Shown here: piece after piece, positions 36,505 to 45,400 of the stretch
Position numbering within the stretch: the stretch's first letter is position 1
Layout of the letters: every line of letters starts with the position of its first letter
Assembly (NCBI RefSeq): GCF_001748245.1
Contig: NZ_BDFO01000001.1
Span: forward strand, 6,353,346-6,417,345
Source of the DNA: Oligoflexus tunisiensis
GTDB lineage: Bacteria; Bdellovibrionota_B; Oligoflexia; Oligoflexales; Oligoflexaceae
Direction: 5' to 3'
Length of the DNA: 64,000 nt
The notes under the pieces: model-generated
Seen by the model: the letters and a program-made list of their open reading frames with translations, nothing else
Told to the model about the DNA's origin: nothing
The model's database searches: none
Made by a program: the position numbers and the translations under genes

Positions 36505-37860
36505 TTAGGCGGCCATTTTATCGCGAAATCCGCCGCGTCCGATACCGTGAAGTGAATCCTCCGGGACGGCCTGCAGTTGAAACACGCGACGCGGTCCGAT
36601 GCCCCGCAGCATGCGTTCGCCGTAGTCCTCGCAATCCATATAAGTCAAGGCTTCCGCCACCGATTCGGAGACGAGGATGCCGCCCTCGGACGCCGAGGCC
36701 TTGAGCCTTTGCGCCATCAAAGGTGTGGCGCCCAGGGCCATGTAATCGGTTCGGGCTTCTCCCCCGAATCCGCCGATGATGACCTCACCCTGATGAATGC
36801 CGATCCGAACCTTGACCGGCGCCTGCTCAAATTCCGCGCCGATATCCTTCTGCACCAGCGGCAGCATCTGCAGCATCTCGCGCGCACACTGTGCTGCTTT
36901 TTGGGCCTGTTCCGCCGGGGACAGCTCACCGGGGAAACCAAAGATGGCCAGCACACCGTCGCCGATGAATTTATCGATCATGCCGCCGTGCGCAAAGGTC
37001 ACCTCGGTCATGGCCGCAAAATAGCGGTTGAGGAATTCGCCCAAACGTTCGAGCGACACCCGTTCCGTCAGCCCTGTGAAGTCGGCAATATCGCAGAAGA
37101 GCATGGTCACGGTCATCTTCTTCGGCCGGGCGTTGAAATCGAAACCACCCTGGATGATATCACGCGCGACATCAGGCGGCAGAAAGCGCTGCAGCAGCAT
37201 CGACGTCCGCTTGAGACGCAGCATGGCGTTTTCGCGTTCGATGATCCTGCGCTTTTCCTCGCTCACAAAATTCGCCGCTTCATAGGCAATGCGCCTTTGA
37301 AACAGCAAGGCCAGCACGCAGCCGAAGAGCTGATAGTTGATATCCCGCACGATGAGGTTCGCATTCCATTCCGAAAAGAGCATCCAGACCCAGACCTGCA
37401 TGGCGAAGATCAGGATCGCTTCAAACCAATCGACCCGCAGCGTGAAAACAGCAAACGCAGCGATCAGGGGCGGGTAAAAACGCGCGCGATCGGGAAAATC
37501 CGCAGCATAACAATATTGAAGAGCGGTCAGGATTCCGACCAGGGCAATCCCGTAGACCTTGGGCAGAAGGAAAGCCTGCTCGCCGCCGAACCGATGGCCG
37601 AAGCGCAGATAAAGACCGCCCAGAAGAAACAGAAAAGAAGGGATGCCGCGCAGGAGCAGGACATAGGTCAAATTCGGGTTCACGTCCCCGAGATGCATAT
37701 CAAGAGGTATGAATCCGAGGATGAGCAGACCGACCCCTATAAAACTCGTAGCCAGCTGACGCCGACAGAAATCATTTTCATGTTGAAACCAGGCCCTCAG
37801 AATCTCCGGTGAACCCGTCTCGCGAACCACCTTGGGCGCCAACCAAAAAGGAATATGCAT
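36505..37860 (-). CDS. Membrane class III cyclase with altered catalytic motif
   Basis: Protein of 451 residues: about six N-terminal helices (about 35-195), a linker ending in the QRFLPPDVARDII motif common before cyclase domains, and a class III cyclase (about 245-410). Both metal aspartates are present (257 in LFCDIADFTG, 301 in FIGDGVLAIFG) with the purine-selecting lysine in MIDK. The catalytic VNxAxR motif is altered: where TVNMAARI is usual it reads TPLMAQRL, so Leu381 replaces the transition-state Asn while Arg385 stays. The tyrosine-threonine pair before it is YM. It may be slow, change product or act as a regulator. ATG 37860 follows GGAGG. Confidence 0.85.
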   Translation of the reverse strand: MHIPFWLAPKVVRETGSPEILRAWFQHENDFCRRQLATSFIGVGLLILGFIPLDMHLGDVNPNLTYVLLLRGIPSFLFLLGGLYLRFGHRFGGEQAFLLPKVYGIALVGILTALQYCYAADFPDRARFYPPLIAAFAVFTLRVDWFEAILIFAMQVWVWMLFSEWNANLIVRDINYQLFGCVLALLFQRRIAYEAANFVSEEKRRIIERENAMLRLKRTSMLLQRFLPPDVARDIIQGGFDFNARPKKMTVTMLFCDIADFTGLTERVSLERLGEFLNRYFAAMTEVTFAHGGMIDKFIGDGVLAIFGFPGELSPAEQAQKAAQCAREMLQMLPLVQKDIGAEFEQAPVKVRIGIHQGEVIIGGFGGEARTDYMALGATPLMAQRLKASASEGGILVSESVAEALTYMDCEDYGERMLRGIGPRRVFQLQAVPEDSLHGIGRGGFRDKMAA

Positions 37861-38004
37861 ACCCGACCTCCGATATTCTGGAATCGGTCGCCTGATCAGG
37901 AACTCAACTCTTTTCTTGAGGCCTGTGACGAAAAAGTAAGGAAGCGGGCACCGTTCCGGGGAAAATGGAGCGGCGCACCGAATTCTGTCGCCTGACGCCA
38001 ACGC

Positions 38005-38622
38005 TTACATGGGCGCGTGGGTGCTGGATGGGCCCTGAGCCGGGAACTGGCCCGGGGTGGGATTCTGCATCTGCGCCTGCCCTGGCGATTTCAATTCCGC
38101 AGGAATGCGCAGCACCTGACCTGGGAAAATCTCATCCGGGTCTTTGAGCATCGGCCGATTGGCTTCAAAGATCGCCTGATAGAGATTGGCGTTGCCCAGA
38201 TATTGCTGGGCAATCTTCGACAGGGTATCGCCTTTTTTCACCGTCACCATCATGGCCGGAGCTTCCGTGCCGCCACCGCTCGCGGGGGCCGCCTGGGCTC
38301 CTGGTCGGGGAGCATTCGGATTCAGCACCAGCGGCGTCTCCGGCACCGTATGACCTGGAGCATAGGGAGCCACCCGCAGGCCATCATCGTTCACCTTGTC
38401 GACGCCGCGATGATTGCCCACGATGAGTCGCGCCAGTTCCAGATCCTTTTGCGTCAGAGCCACACCGCTGAGCGTGGCCAGACCCTTATCATACTTGATT
38501 TGAAAATTCTGAATCGATAGACCGGCCTTGGTCACAGCAGCCATCAGATCCTGCTGCATCCTGTCCCTATCAGTTTCCTTGTCCTTATGACCAATTTCCT
38601 TGATGAAATCAAAAAGGCCCAT
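38005..38622 (-). CDS. BON-LysM protein, Kbp/YgaU-like
   Basis: Protein of 205 residues similar to E. coli Kbp (YgaU), a cytoplasmic potassium-binding stress protein. It starts MGLFDFIKEIG as Kbp does and has a BON domain (about 25-85). After a proline-rich linker of about 45 residues comes a LysM domain (about 125-175) with VKKGDTLSKIAQQYLGNANLYQAIFEANRPML and PGQVLRIP. E. coli Kbp is 149 residues; this one has the longer linker and a 30-residue Pro/Gln-rich tail. ATG 38622 follows AAGGAGA. There is no signal peptide, in line with a cytoplasmic role in sensing potassium. Confidence 0.85.
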   Translation of the reverse strand: MGLFDFIKEIGHKDKETDRDRMQQDLMAAVTKAGLSIQNFQIKYDKGLATLSGVALTQKDLELARLIVGNHRGVDKVNDDGLRVAPYAPGHTVPETPLVLNPNAPRPGAQAAPASGGGTEAPAMMVTVKKGDTLSKIAQQYLGNANLYQAIFEANRPMLKDPDEIFPGQVLRIPAELKSPGQAQMQNPTPGQFPAQGPSSTHAPM

Positions 38623-38642
38623 ACAGATCTCCTTTCGTGTCG

Positions 38643-38700
38643 TGGGAATCCATTCCCAACAGCTCCTGCCGCGGCGATGGTTCCCTGGTCATGCAGGAGC
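38643..38700. promoter_or_regulatory. Two inverted repeats between kbp-like and APH-like genes
   Basis: TGGGAAT and ATTCCCA (38643-38658) are separated by two bases, which is typical of a dimeric repressor site. GCTCCTGC (38662-38669) and GCAGGAGC (38693-38700) form a second pair around 23 bases. They lie in the 202-base divergent region and could be operators for either gene. Confidence 0.4.
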
Positions 38701-38824
38701 CATGCCTGGTGATCCAGCGGCACGAACGACATCAGATCTTTCATGCAGCGGGCGGAATAGCTGGTACTTCCGAGGCGTATTCCTTATTCTGGGACAACGT
38801 ACGGGCAAGATCCGTGAGGGAGAA

Positions 38825-40495
38825 ATGATGAAACCTGATCGTGCCGTGCAGGCCTTTCTCAGTGAGCCTGCCTCATATCCGGATCCAACGCAGAAGGTGG
38901 AGCGCCGCGAAACGCATATATCTGAAGTCTATCTGACCGATCAGTGGGCCTATAAGATTAAAAAACCGCTCACGCTCGCCTTCCTGGATTACGGCAGTCT
39001 TGAGGCCCGGCATGCCGCCTGTCGTGCGGAGCTGGATCTCAACCGCCGTTTTTCACGGGATATCTATCAGGACGTCGTGAGCATTAACCAGAATGACGAA
39101 GGGTCGCTGCAATTCAACGGTCCTGGCCCTGTGGTGGAATATGCCGTGAAAATGCGGCGAATTCCGGATGACCGCCTGATGGATCAGCGCCTTCTTCACA
39201 ATAATTTTTCGGAAGCGGATCGGGAGCGGCTGATCACATTTCTTGCCGCCTGCTATCGCAAGGCCCCGCTGGTGGCCATCGATCCCTTTGCCTACTGGCA
39301 ACGTCTGCAGGGACTCATCGCCGAGAATCGAAGCAGTCTTTACGAATCGGCCCTGCATGTGAACACGGATCCGCATCCCTGGCTGTCCCTTTGCTCCAGT
39401 CAGAATCTTTTTATGCAGGTGCATCGTGATCGGATGCTCGGGCGAGTGGAAGCGGGACATGTGATTGAAGGTCACGGGGATCTGCGTCCGGAGCATATCG
39501 TTTTGGAAGGACAGGTGGCCCTGATCGATGGCATCGAATTCAACCACGATCTCCGCGTTCTGGATCAAGCGGATGAGCTGTCCTTTCTCGCGATGGAATG
39601 CGCGGTGATGGGCCATGCTGAACTCGGTGCCACGCTCCGACTCAGGGTTTTGGAGCAGCTGCAGGACCATGCGCCGCGTGAGCTTTTGGCCTTTTACGAA
39701 TCCTATCGGGCCCTGGTCCGGGCCAAGGTCAGACTTCTGAAAGCGGAACAGGAGTCCGGCGCGAAACAGGCCGCCACGCTGGAGCAGGTTGCCACCTATC
39801 AATCCTGGGCCACACAGAAGCTGCAGGCGGTCATGCCACCGTTTACGTTTTTGATGGCTGGAGCCATGGGTTCAGGAAAAACCACGGTGGCCACAGCCAT
39901 CCGGCAGAACCTCGGCGCGGTGCATTGGGAAAGCGATCAGATCCGCCGTGAGGTCCTTGGCCCAAGTCCGGAGGCCGCCGGGTATGGCGAGGGGCATTAC
40001 AGCGCGGAATCGCGGCTCAGAATTTATGAAGTTTTGCGGGACAGGATGCTGGAGCAGCTTCAGGCCCGGATGAACGTGATCGTCGATGCCTCATTCAGTG
40101 ATCCGCATTATCTTGAGACCGTGGTGGAACCTTTGCGGCGTGAAGGCCGGCCTTATGTGATCGTTCTTTGCGAATGCTCCGACGCTGAAGCCGTCGCGCG
40201 CATTTCCAAGCGGATGAAGGCGGACGCCTCACCTTCGGAAGTGCGTCCGGAGTTATACAAAGAGCAGAAGAAAAAAGGTGACTGGACCTTTGAAGGTTAT
40301 CCGCTGGTGCGCGTGAATACCGAAAAACCGCTGGAGAAGGAGTTGCGGAAGGTTTATCAGGCTGTCGTCCCGGCCTTGAGGGAGGCCTTGGACGTTAAAC
40401 GCGGCGCCCGGGCCGCACCCCGGTCTTCTCCGGCATCTTCTCATAAGCGTCCAGAAGCTGATTCACCAGAGGCAGAATCTTTTCCTCCTCCGTGA
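38825..40495 (+). CDS. Fused aminoglycoside-phosphotransferase-like and AAA_33 kinase protein
   Basis: Protein of 556 residues with two kinase-type halves. The N-terminal half (about 1-330) resembles the APH/choline kinase fold: GHGDLRPEHIVL is the catalytic loop and LIDGIEF the metal-binding strand. The C-terminal half (about 345-520) is a P-loop kinase of the AAA_33/Zeta-toxin-like group with MAGAMGSGKTT as Walker A and a VIVDASF strand. Such fusions are common and usually annotated only by domain; the substrate is unknown. ATG 38825 (followed by a second ATG) lies behind GAGGGAGA. The 30-residue tail is Pro/Ser-rich and overlaps the convergent gene by about 100 bases. Confidence 0.85.
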   Translation: MMKPDRAVQAFLSEPASYPDPTQKVERRETHISEVYLTDQWAYKIKKPLTLAFLDYGSLEARHAACRAELDLNRRFSRDIYQDVVSINQNDEGSLQFNGPGPVVEYAVKMRRIPDDRLMDQRLLHNNFSEADRERLITFLAACYRKAPLVAIDPFAYWQRLQGLIAENRSSLYESALHVNTDPHPWLSLCSSQNLFMQVHRDRMLGRVEAGHVIEGHGDLRPEHIVLEGQVALIDGIEFNHDLRVLDQADELSFLAMECAVMGHAELGATLRLRVLEQLQDHAPRELLAFYESYRALVRAKVRLLKAEQESGAKQAATLEQVATYQSWATQKLQAVMPPFTFLMAGAMGSGKTTVATAIRQNLGAVHWESDQIRREVLGPSPEAAGYGEGHYSAESRLRIYEVLRDRMLEQLQARMNVIVDASFSDPHYLETVVEPLRREGRPYVIVLCECSDAEAVARISKRMKADASPSEVRPELYKEQKKKGDWTFEGYPLVRVNTEKPLEKELRKVYQAVVPALREALDVKRGARAAPRSSPASSHKRPEADSPEAESFPPP

Positions 40496-40856
40496 GCCAG
40501 GGACCGCTGAGCGAGATCCAATATTTAAGCCGCGTGCCATCGGGCGCAAAATAAAGGCCTCCAAAGCGCTTGCGTATGTCCAAGGCCATGACCTCATCGG
40601 GTGGAATCACGATCACGGTGGCTTCGTCCTTGCCGCGGGAACTCATGCGCACAAGGCCGGCCTTGGGATCCTCATCGCGCGCCCACTCACCAACCAGAAT
40701 GAACGGCCGTCCCTTCAGCAGAAAGGCCTTATGCCCGAACATATGTTTGGTGCGGATATCCTGGCCCGAGTCGAGAAAAATATTGTTCAGCGTAAGAAGA
40801 ATGGCACGCGTGCGCCCTGAGAATCGATCTTCATAGGTGGTTTTGGAAGGGCTCAT
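40395..40856 (-). CDS. Hypothetical protein, weakly TfoX N-terminal-like
   Basis: Protein of 153 residues; ATG 40856 with AAGG upstream. The segment TKHMFGHKAFLLKGRPFILVGE near residue 38 resembles the TfoX N-terminal pattern (KMFGG, then a strand over a small residue pair), and RMSSRGKDEATVIV follows as a strand-turn-strand. A cytoplasmic alpha-beta fold is likely, but the family assignment is weak. The last 33 codons overlap the convergent kinase fusion gene, so the two cannot both vary freely there. The 124-bp inverted repeat element lies just upstream, between this gene and gltD. Confidence 0.6.
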   Translation of the reverse strand: MSPSKTTYEDRFSGRTRAILLTLNNIFLDSGQDIRTKHMFGHKAFLLKGRPFILVGEWARDEDPKAGLVRMSSRGKDEATVIVIPPDEVMALDIRKRFGGLYFAPDGTRLKYWISLSGPWLTEEEKILPLVNQLLDAYEKMPEKTGVRPGRRV

Positions 40857-40871
40857 AGGCACCTTTTTTGT

Positions 40872-40995
40872 TATTGGCCGTCGTATGGATAAAGAGACAA
40901 GGCGGGAGGGAGGCGAGCAGCGGAATTGGCATCAGGCCAATGAGCAGCGCAGCCGACCGAGCAACGCAGTATCTTTATCCATACGACGGTCAATA
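40872..40995. repeat. 124-bp element with 24-bp inverted ends and inner hairpin
   Basis: The 24-bp arm at 40872-40895 is the reverse complement of 40972-40995 except for one base. Inside lie ATTGGC and GCCAAT (40925-40930 and 40936-40941) forming a hairpin with a 5-base loop, flanked on both sides by a direct repeat GAGCAGCG (40915-40922 and 40942-40949). The element fills most of the gap between gltD and the next gene. It looks like a small non-autonomous repeat or an extended palindrome. No target-site duplication is evident. Confidence 0.75.
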
Positions 40996-41028
40996 GCGGG
41001 CCGCGCGTGGCGCGACCCGCGCAAGGCC

Positions 41029-42477
41029 TTATTCAAGGTAACGACCGATGGCTTCCGCCGCCTTGCGTCCTTCGGCAATGGCCCAGACCACAAGCGACTG
41101 ACCGCGCCGCGCATCACCCGCAGCAAAAATGCCCGGGACGTTGGTTGCGTAACTGAGGTCATCGGCCTTGATATTGCCGCGCTCGCTGAGCGACACGCCG
41201 AGCTGTTCAATCGGACCTGCAGGATCCGGCCCAACAAAGCCGACGGCAATCAAAACGAGCTGGGCGGGCCAGCGTTTTTCCGAGCCAGGCACCGGCTCGA
41301 ATTTTCTTTGGCCCTTTTCGTCAGTATACCAGGCCAGCTCACGGGTCACCAGCGCCTGAAGATTTCCTTCGCCATCCGCTTCAAAACGCACCGATTCCAG
41401 CGACCAGTGCCGTGAACAGCCCTCTTCATGCGAGGACGAGGTGCGCAGCATATGCGTCCAATACGGCCACGGCGTTTCCTGCGGACGCTCCTGCGCACGC
41501 GGATATTTGCTGAGCTTGGGCGGCATCGGCATGATTTCAAACTGCGTCACCGAACGCGCGCCCTGACGATTCGAAGTGCCGACGCAATCCGAGCCGGTAT
41601 CACCACCACCAATCACGATCACATCCTTGCCCGTGGCAAGGATGGGCTCCCCATCCGCAATCCTATCCCCAAGCACGCGGCGCGTGGATTGAGTCAGAAA
41701 CTGTTCGGCAAAATAAACGCCTTTGTGTTCACGGCCGGGGATGACGACGTCGCGTTTTTTCGTGGCGCCATGACTCAGAAGAATCGCATCGTATTCCTGG
41801 CGCAGATCCTCCATGCTCACATCCATCCCGACATTCACACCGCAGCGAAAGCTGATGCCCTCCGCTTCGAGGAGCTGCACCCGTCGCTGCACCTTGCTCT
41901 TTTCCAGCTTGAAATCCGGAATCCCATACATCAGAAGTCCACCGGGACGATCGGCCCGTTCATAAACGGTAACCCAGTGCCCCTGACGGTTCAGCTGCTG
42001 CGCTGCCGCCAGCCCCGCCGGCCCGCTGCCGATCACCGCCACTTTTTTTCCGGTGCGAACGGCAGGCGGTTCAGGACGGATCCAGCCCCGGGCAAAACCC
42101 TTGTCCGCCAGGGCCATTTCAATGGCTTCGATGGACACAGGATCCTCGTGAATGCCGAGGACACAGGCCGTTTCACAGGGAGCCGGACAGATGCGTCCGG
42201 TGAATTCCGGAAAATTATTGGTCGCCAGCAAGGCCTGCAGCGCGGCCTCCTCCTCCTGTTCGGACACCAGATGATTCCATTCCGGAATCACATTGCCCAA
42301 AGGACAACCGTGATGACAGAACGGAACACCGCAGTCCATGCAGCGAGCCCCCTGCTGCCGCAGCTCCTCGTCCGTGATCGGCTCCACAAATTCCCGATAA
42401 TGTTTCAAGCGCAGAGCGGTCGGCTCACGGGCCGGAACCGCTCGTGCATACGTCATGAACCCTTTCACTTCACCCAT
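41029..42477 (-). CDS. gltD: Glutamate synthase (NADPH) small subunit
   Basis: Subunit of 482 residues that feeds electrons from NADPH through FAD and Fe-S clusters to GltB. The N-terminal cysteine cluster CMDCGVPFCHHGCPLGN is near residue 45, followed by CPAPCETACVLG. The FAD site is GSGPAGLAAAQQL near 155, and the NADPH site is GGGDTGSDCVGTSNRQG near 290. The C-terminal GIFAAGDARRGQSLVVWAIAEGR is the second FAD contact. ATG 42477 follows AAGGAG and overlaps the end of gltB by 8 bases, so the subunits are made in step. Confidence 0.96.
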   Translation of the reverse strand: MGEVKGFMTYARAVPAREPTALRLKHYREFVEPITDEELRQQGARCMDCGVPFCHHGCPLGNVIPEWNHLVSEQEEEAALQALLATNNFPEFTGRICPAPCETACVLGIHEDPVSIEAIEMALADKGFARGWIRPEPPAVRTGKKVAVIGSGPAGLAAAQQLNRQGHWVTVYERADRPGGLLMYGIPDFKLEKSKVQRRVQLLEAEGISFRCGVNVGMDVSMEDLRQEYDAILLSHGATKKRDVVIPGREHKGVYFAEQFLTQSTRRVLGDRIADGEPILATGKDVIVIGGGDTGSDCVGTSNRQGARSVTQFEIMPMPPKLSKYPRAQERPQETPWPYWTHMLRTSSSHEEGCSRHWSLESVRFEADGEGNLQALVTRELAWYTDEKGQRKFEPVPGSEKRWPAQLVLIAVGFVGPDPAGPIEQLGVSLSERGNIKADDLSYATNVPGIFAAGDARRGQSLVVWAIAEGRKAAEAIGRYLE

Positions 42478-45400
42478 GGTAGGCTCCTTCTTCCAGGATC
42501 GCCCTAAGGTTGTCGCCCCCGACCACGCGCATCGACGGCTGCACGTGGTCGCGCTGCTGGTGGCGCACAAAGGCCCGATACGCGCTGGGAACAATGCTCA
42601 GGAATCGCGATTTCTCTTGGTTCCAATTTTCCAGAATATGCGCCGCAACCGAACTGCGGGTCAGGCGCAGGTGTTCCTGCAGTTGACGATGGACAAAGGA
42701 TTCATCCTCCTCATCCTGCAGCGGAGAAACCTCCACCATTTCGGTGTTGATGCGTTTTTGTGAGGCACCATCGGCATCGTAAAGAAAGGCATAACCGCCG
42801 CTCATGCCGGCGGCAAAGTTGCGACCGACCCGGCCCAGCACAATCACGGAACCACCGGTCATATACTCACAGCCGTGATCGCCGAGGCCCTCCACCACCG
42901 CATGCGCTCCGCTGTTGCGGACTGCAAAACGCTCACCGGCAAGACCGCGAATATAGAGGAAACCCGAGGTCGCTCCATAAAGGGTCACGTTCCCGCAGAT
43001 CACGTTGCTTTCCGCCATGATCGCACTTTCCTCGGGCGGCACGACCACCACCTTGGCACCGGAAAGACCCTTGCCGCAGTAATCGTTCACTTCACCTTCC
43101 AGCACCGCGGTAATACCCTTGGCGCCAAAGGCCATAAAGCTTTGTCCCGCGGAACCCTTGCAGTTCAGATAAATGCTGTTATCGCGCAGACCATAGCCAC
43201 CATGCTGCCGGGAGATTTCGCTCGACAGCATGGTGCCCACGGCACGATCGGTGTTGGCAACCTGCAAATCCAGTTGCACGGGATGTCGCTGCATCAGAGC
43301 GGGCTCACAGGCGGAAAGGAGCACACGATAATCGAGTGTCCTTTCCATCTCATGATTCTGACGCGTCGTGTTACAACGTGGTGCTTCCATCGGAGCAGCC
43401 GGTGCATCGAGTATGGCCCGCAGGTCGATGCGATCGGTGCGCGGGTCGGCGATTTTTTCCAATAGATCGACCCGACCCACCATCTCGGCCACGCTGCGGA
43501 AACCCAGTTCAGCCATGATTTCCCGCAGACCTTCGGCGAGGAGAAAGAAGTAATTGATCAGATGTTCCGGCTGACCATGAAACTTGCGCCGCAGTTCCGG
43601 ATCCTGCGTGGCAATGCCCACGGGACAGGTATTCAGATGGCACTTGCGCATCATGATACAGCCGAGCACGATCAAGGCACCTGTGCCGATGCCCCATTCC
43701 TCGGCTCCGAGGAGCGCGGCGATGGCCAGGTCCCGCGGCGTTCGCATCTGGCCATCGGCCTGCAGGACGACGCGCCCTCGCAGCTGATTTTCCACCAGCG
43801 TGCGATGCGATTCCGCCAGGCCGAGTTCCCAGGGAAGACCGGCATGTTTGATCGAGGAAATGGGACTTGCGCCTGTGCCGCCTTCATAACCGGCGATCAG
43901 AATCACATCGGCCTTGGCTTTGGCCACGCCGGCGGCAACGGTTCCCACGCCGACTTCCGACACGAGCTTCACACTGACCCGCGCGTCACGGTTGGCATTC
44001 TTAAGATCGAAAATCAGCTGAGCGAGATCCTCGATCGAATAAATGTCATGATGCGGCGGCGGCGAGATCAAGGTGATCCCGGGGGTGCTGTGGCGCACGC
44101 GGGCGATCTCCTCATCCACCTTGTGACCAGGCAATTGGCCGCCTTCACCGGGCTTCGCACCCTGGGCGATCTTGATCTGGAGTTCATCGGCATTGATGAG
44201 GTAATGACTCGTCACACCAAAGCGCGCACTGGCCACCTGCTTGATCGAACTGCGCCGCAGATCGCCATTGGCAGCCGGAATGAAACGGTCGGCATCCTCA
44301 CCGCCCTCGCCGGAGTTGCTGCGGGCACCGATACGGTTCATGGCGATCGCGATCGTTTCATGCGTTTCCTTGGAAATGGAACCGAAGCTCATCGCCCCGG
44401 TGGCAAAACGCTTCACGATGGATGCGGCCGGCTCAACCTCATCCAGGGGCACAGGGTTTTGGACCTTTTTGAATTTCAAGAGGCCGCGGATATTCAGATA
44501 CTGCTGGGACTGCGCATCAAGGGTGGCACAGAATTTTTTGAATTCCTCGCGGCTATTGATGCGGGTCGCCTGCTGTAGACCGGCGATCATCGCCGGATGA
44601 TGCAGATGGGCTTCCCCATCGCGACGCCAGTGATACTGACCGCCCTGAGGCAGGGCGCTGAACACGGTACGCGGACCATAAGCTTTCTGGTGGCGAAACC
44701 GGGTATCGGCATCAAAGTCGGCGATGCCGGCCCCTTCAATACGCGTGGGCGTCCAGGTGAAATATTCATCAATGAAGGCCTGGTTCAGACCGAGGGCCTC
44801 AAAAATCTGCGCTCCACGATAGGACTGGAGCGTGGAAATGCCCATTTTCGACATGATTTTCAAAAGACCATCACCGAGCGATTTGATGAAGTTCCCCTGC
44901 AGGGTCGCGGCCGTCTTGTTCGGATCAAAGCCATGGGTTTCCGCCCGCTGGGCGATCACAGCCAGGGCGAGCCAGGGATTGACCGCGGCGGCACCATACC
45001 CCATGAGAAGGGCAAAGTGATGAACTTCACGAGGTTCTCCGCTTTCCACCACCAGGCTGGCCTTCATGCGCAAGCCACGGCGAATCAGATCATGATGCAC
45101 CGCAGCCGTGGCCAGCAGGGCTGGAATCGGGGCCCGCTGCGCATCCACCTCGCGGTCGGAGAGGATGATGACGCTGCAGCCTTCCGCGATGGCTGTGGCA
45201 ACCGTTTCCTGCACGCGGGCGACGGCAGCCTCCAGGGTTTCCTGGGCCGGCTCATACAGAGTGGAAATCTTCCGTGCCATCAGGCGCGCATCCCCATGGA
45301 ATTCAAGGCGCTGCAGATCAAGGTCACTGAGAATCGGCTGCTTGAGGCGCAGCATATGACAATGCTCCGGCGTTTCGTCGATCAGGTTCGACTCGCCGCC

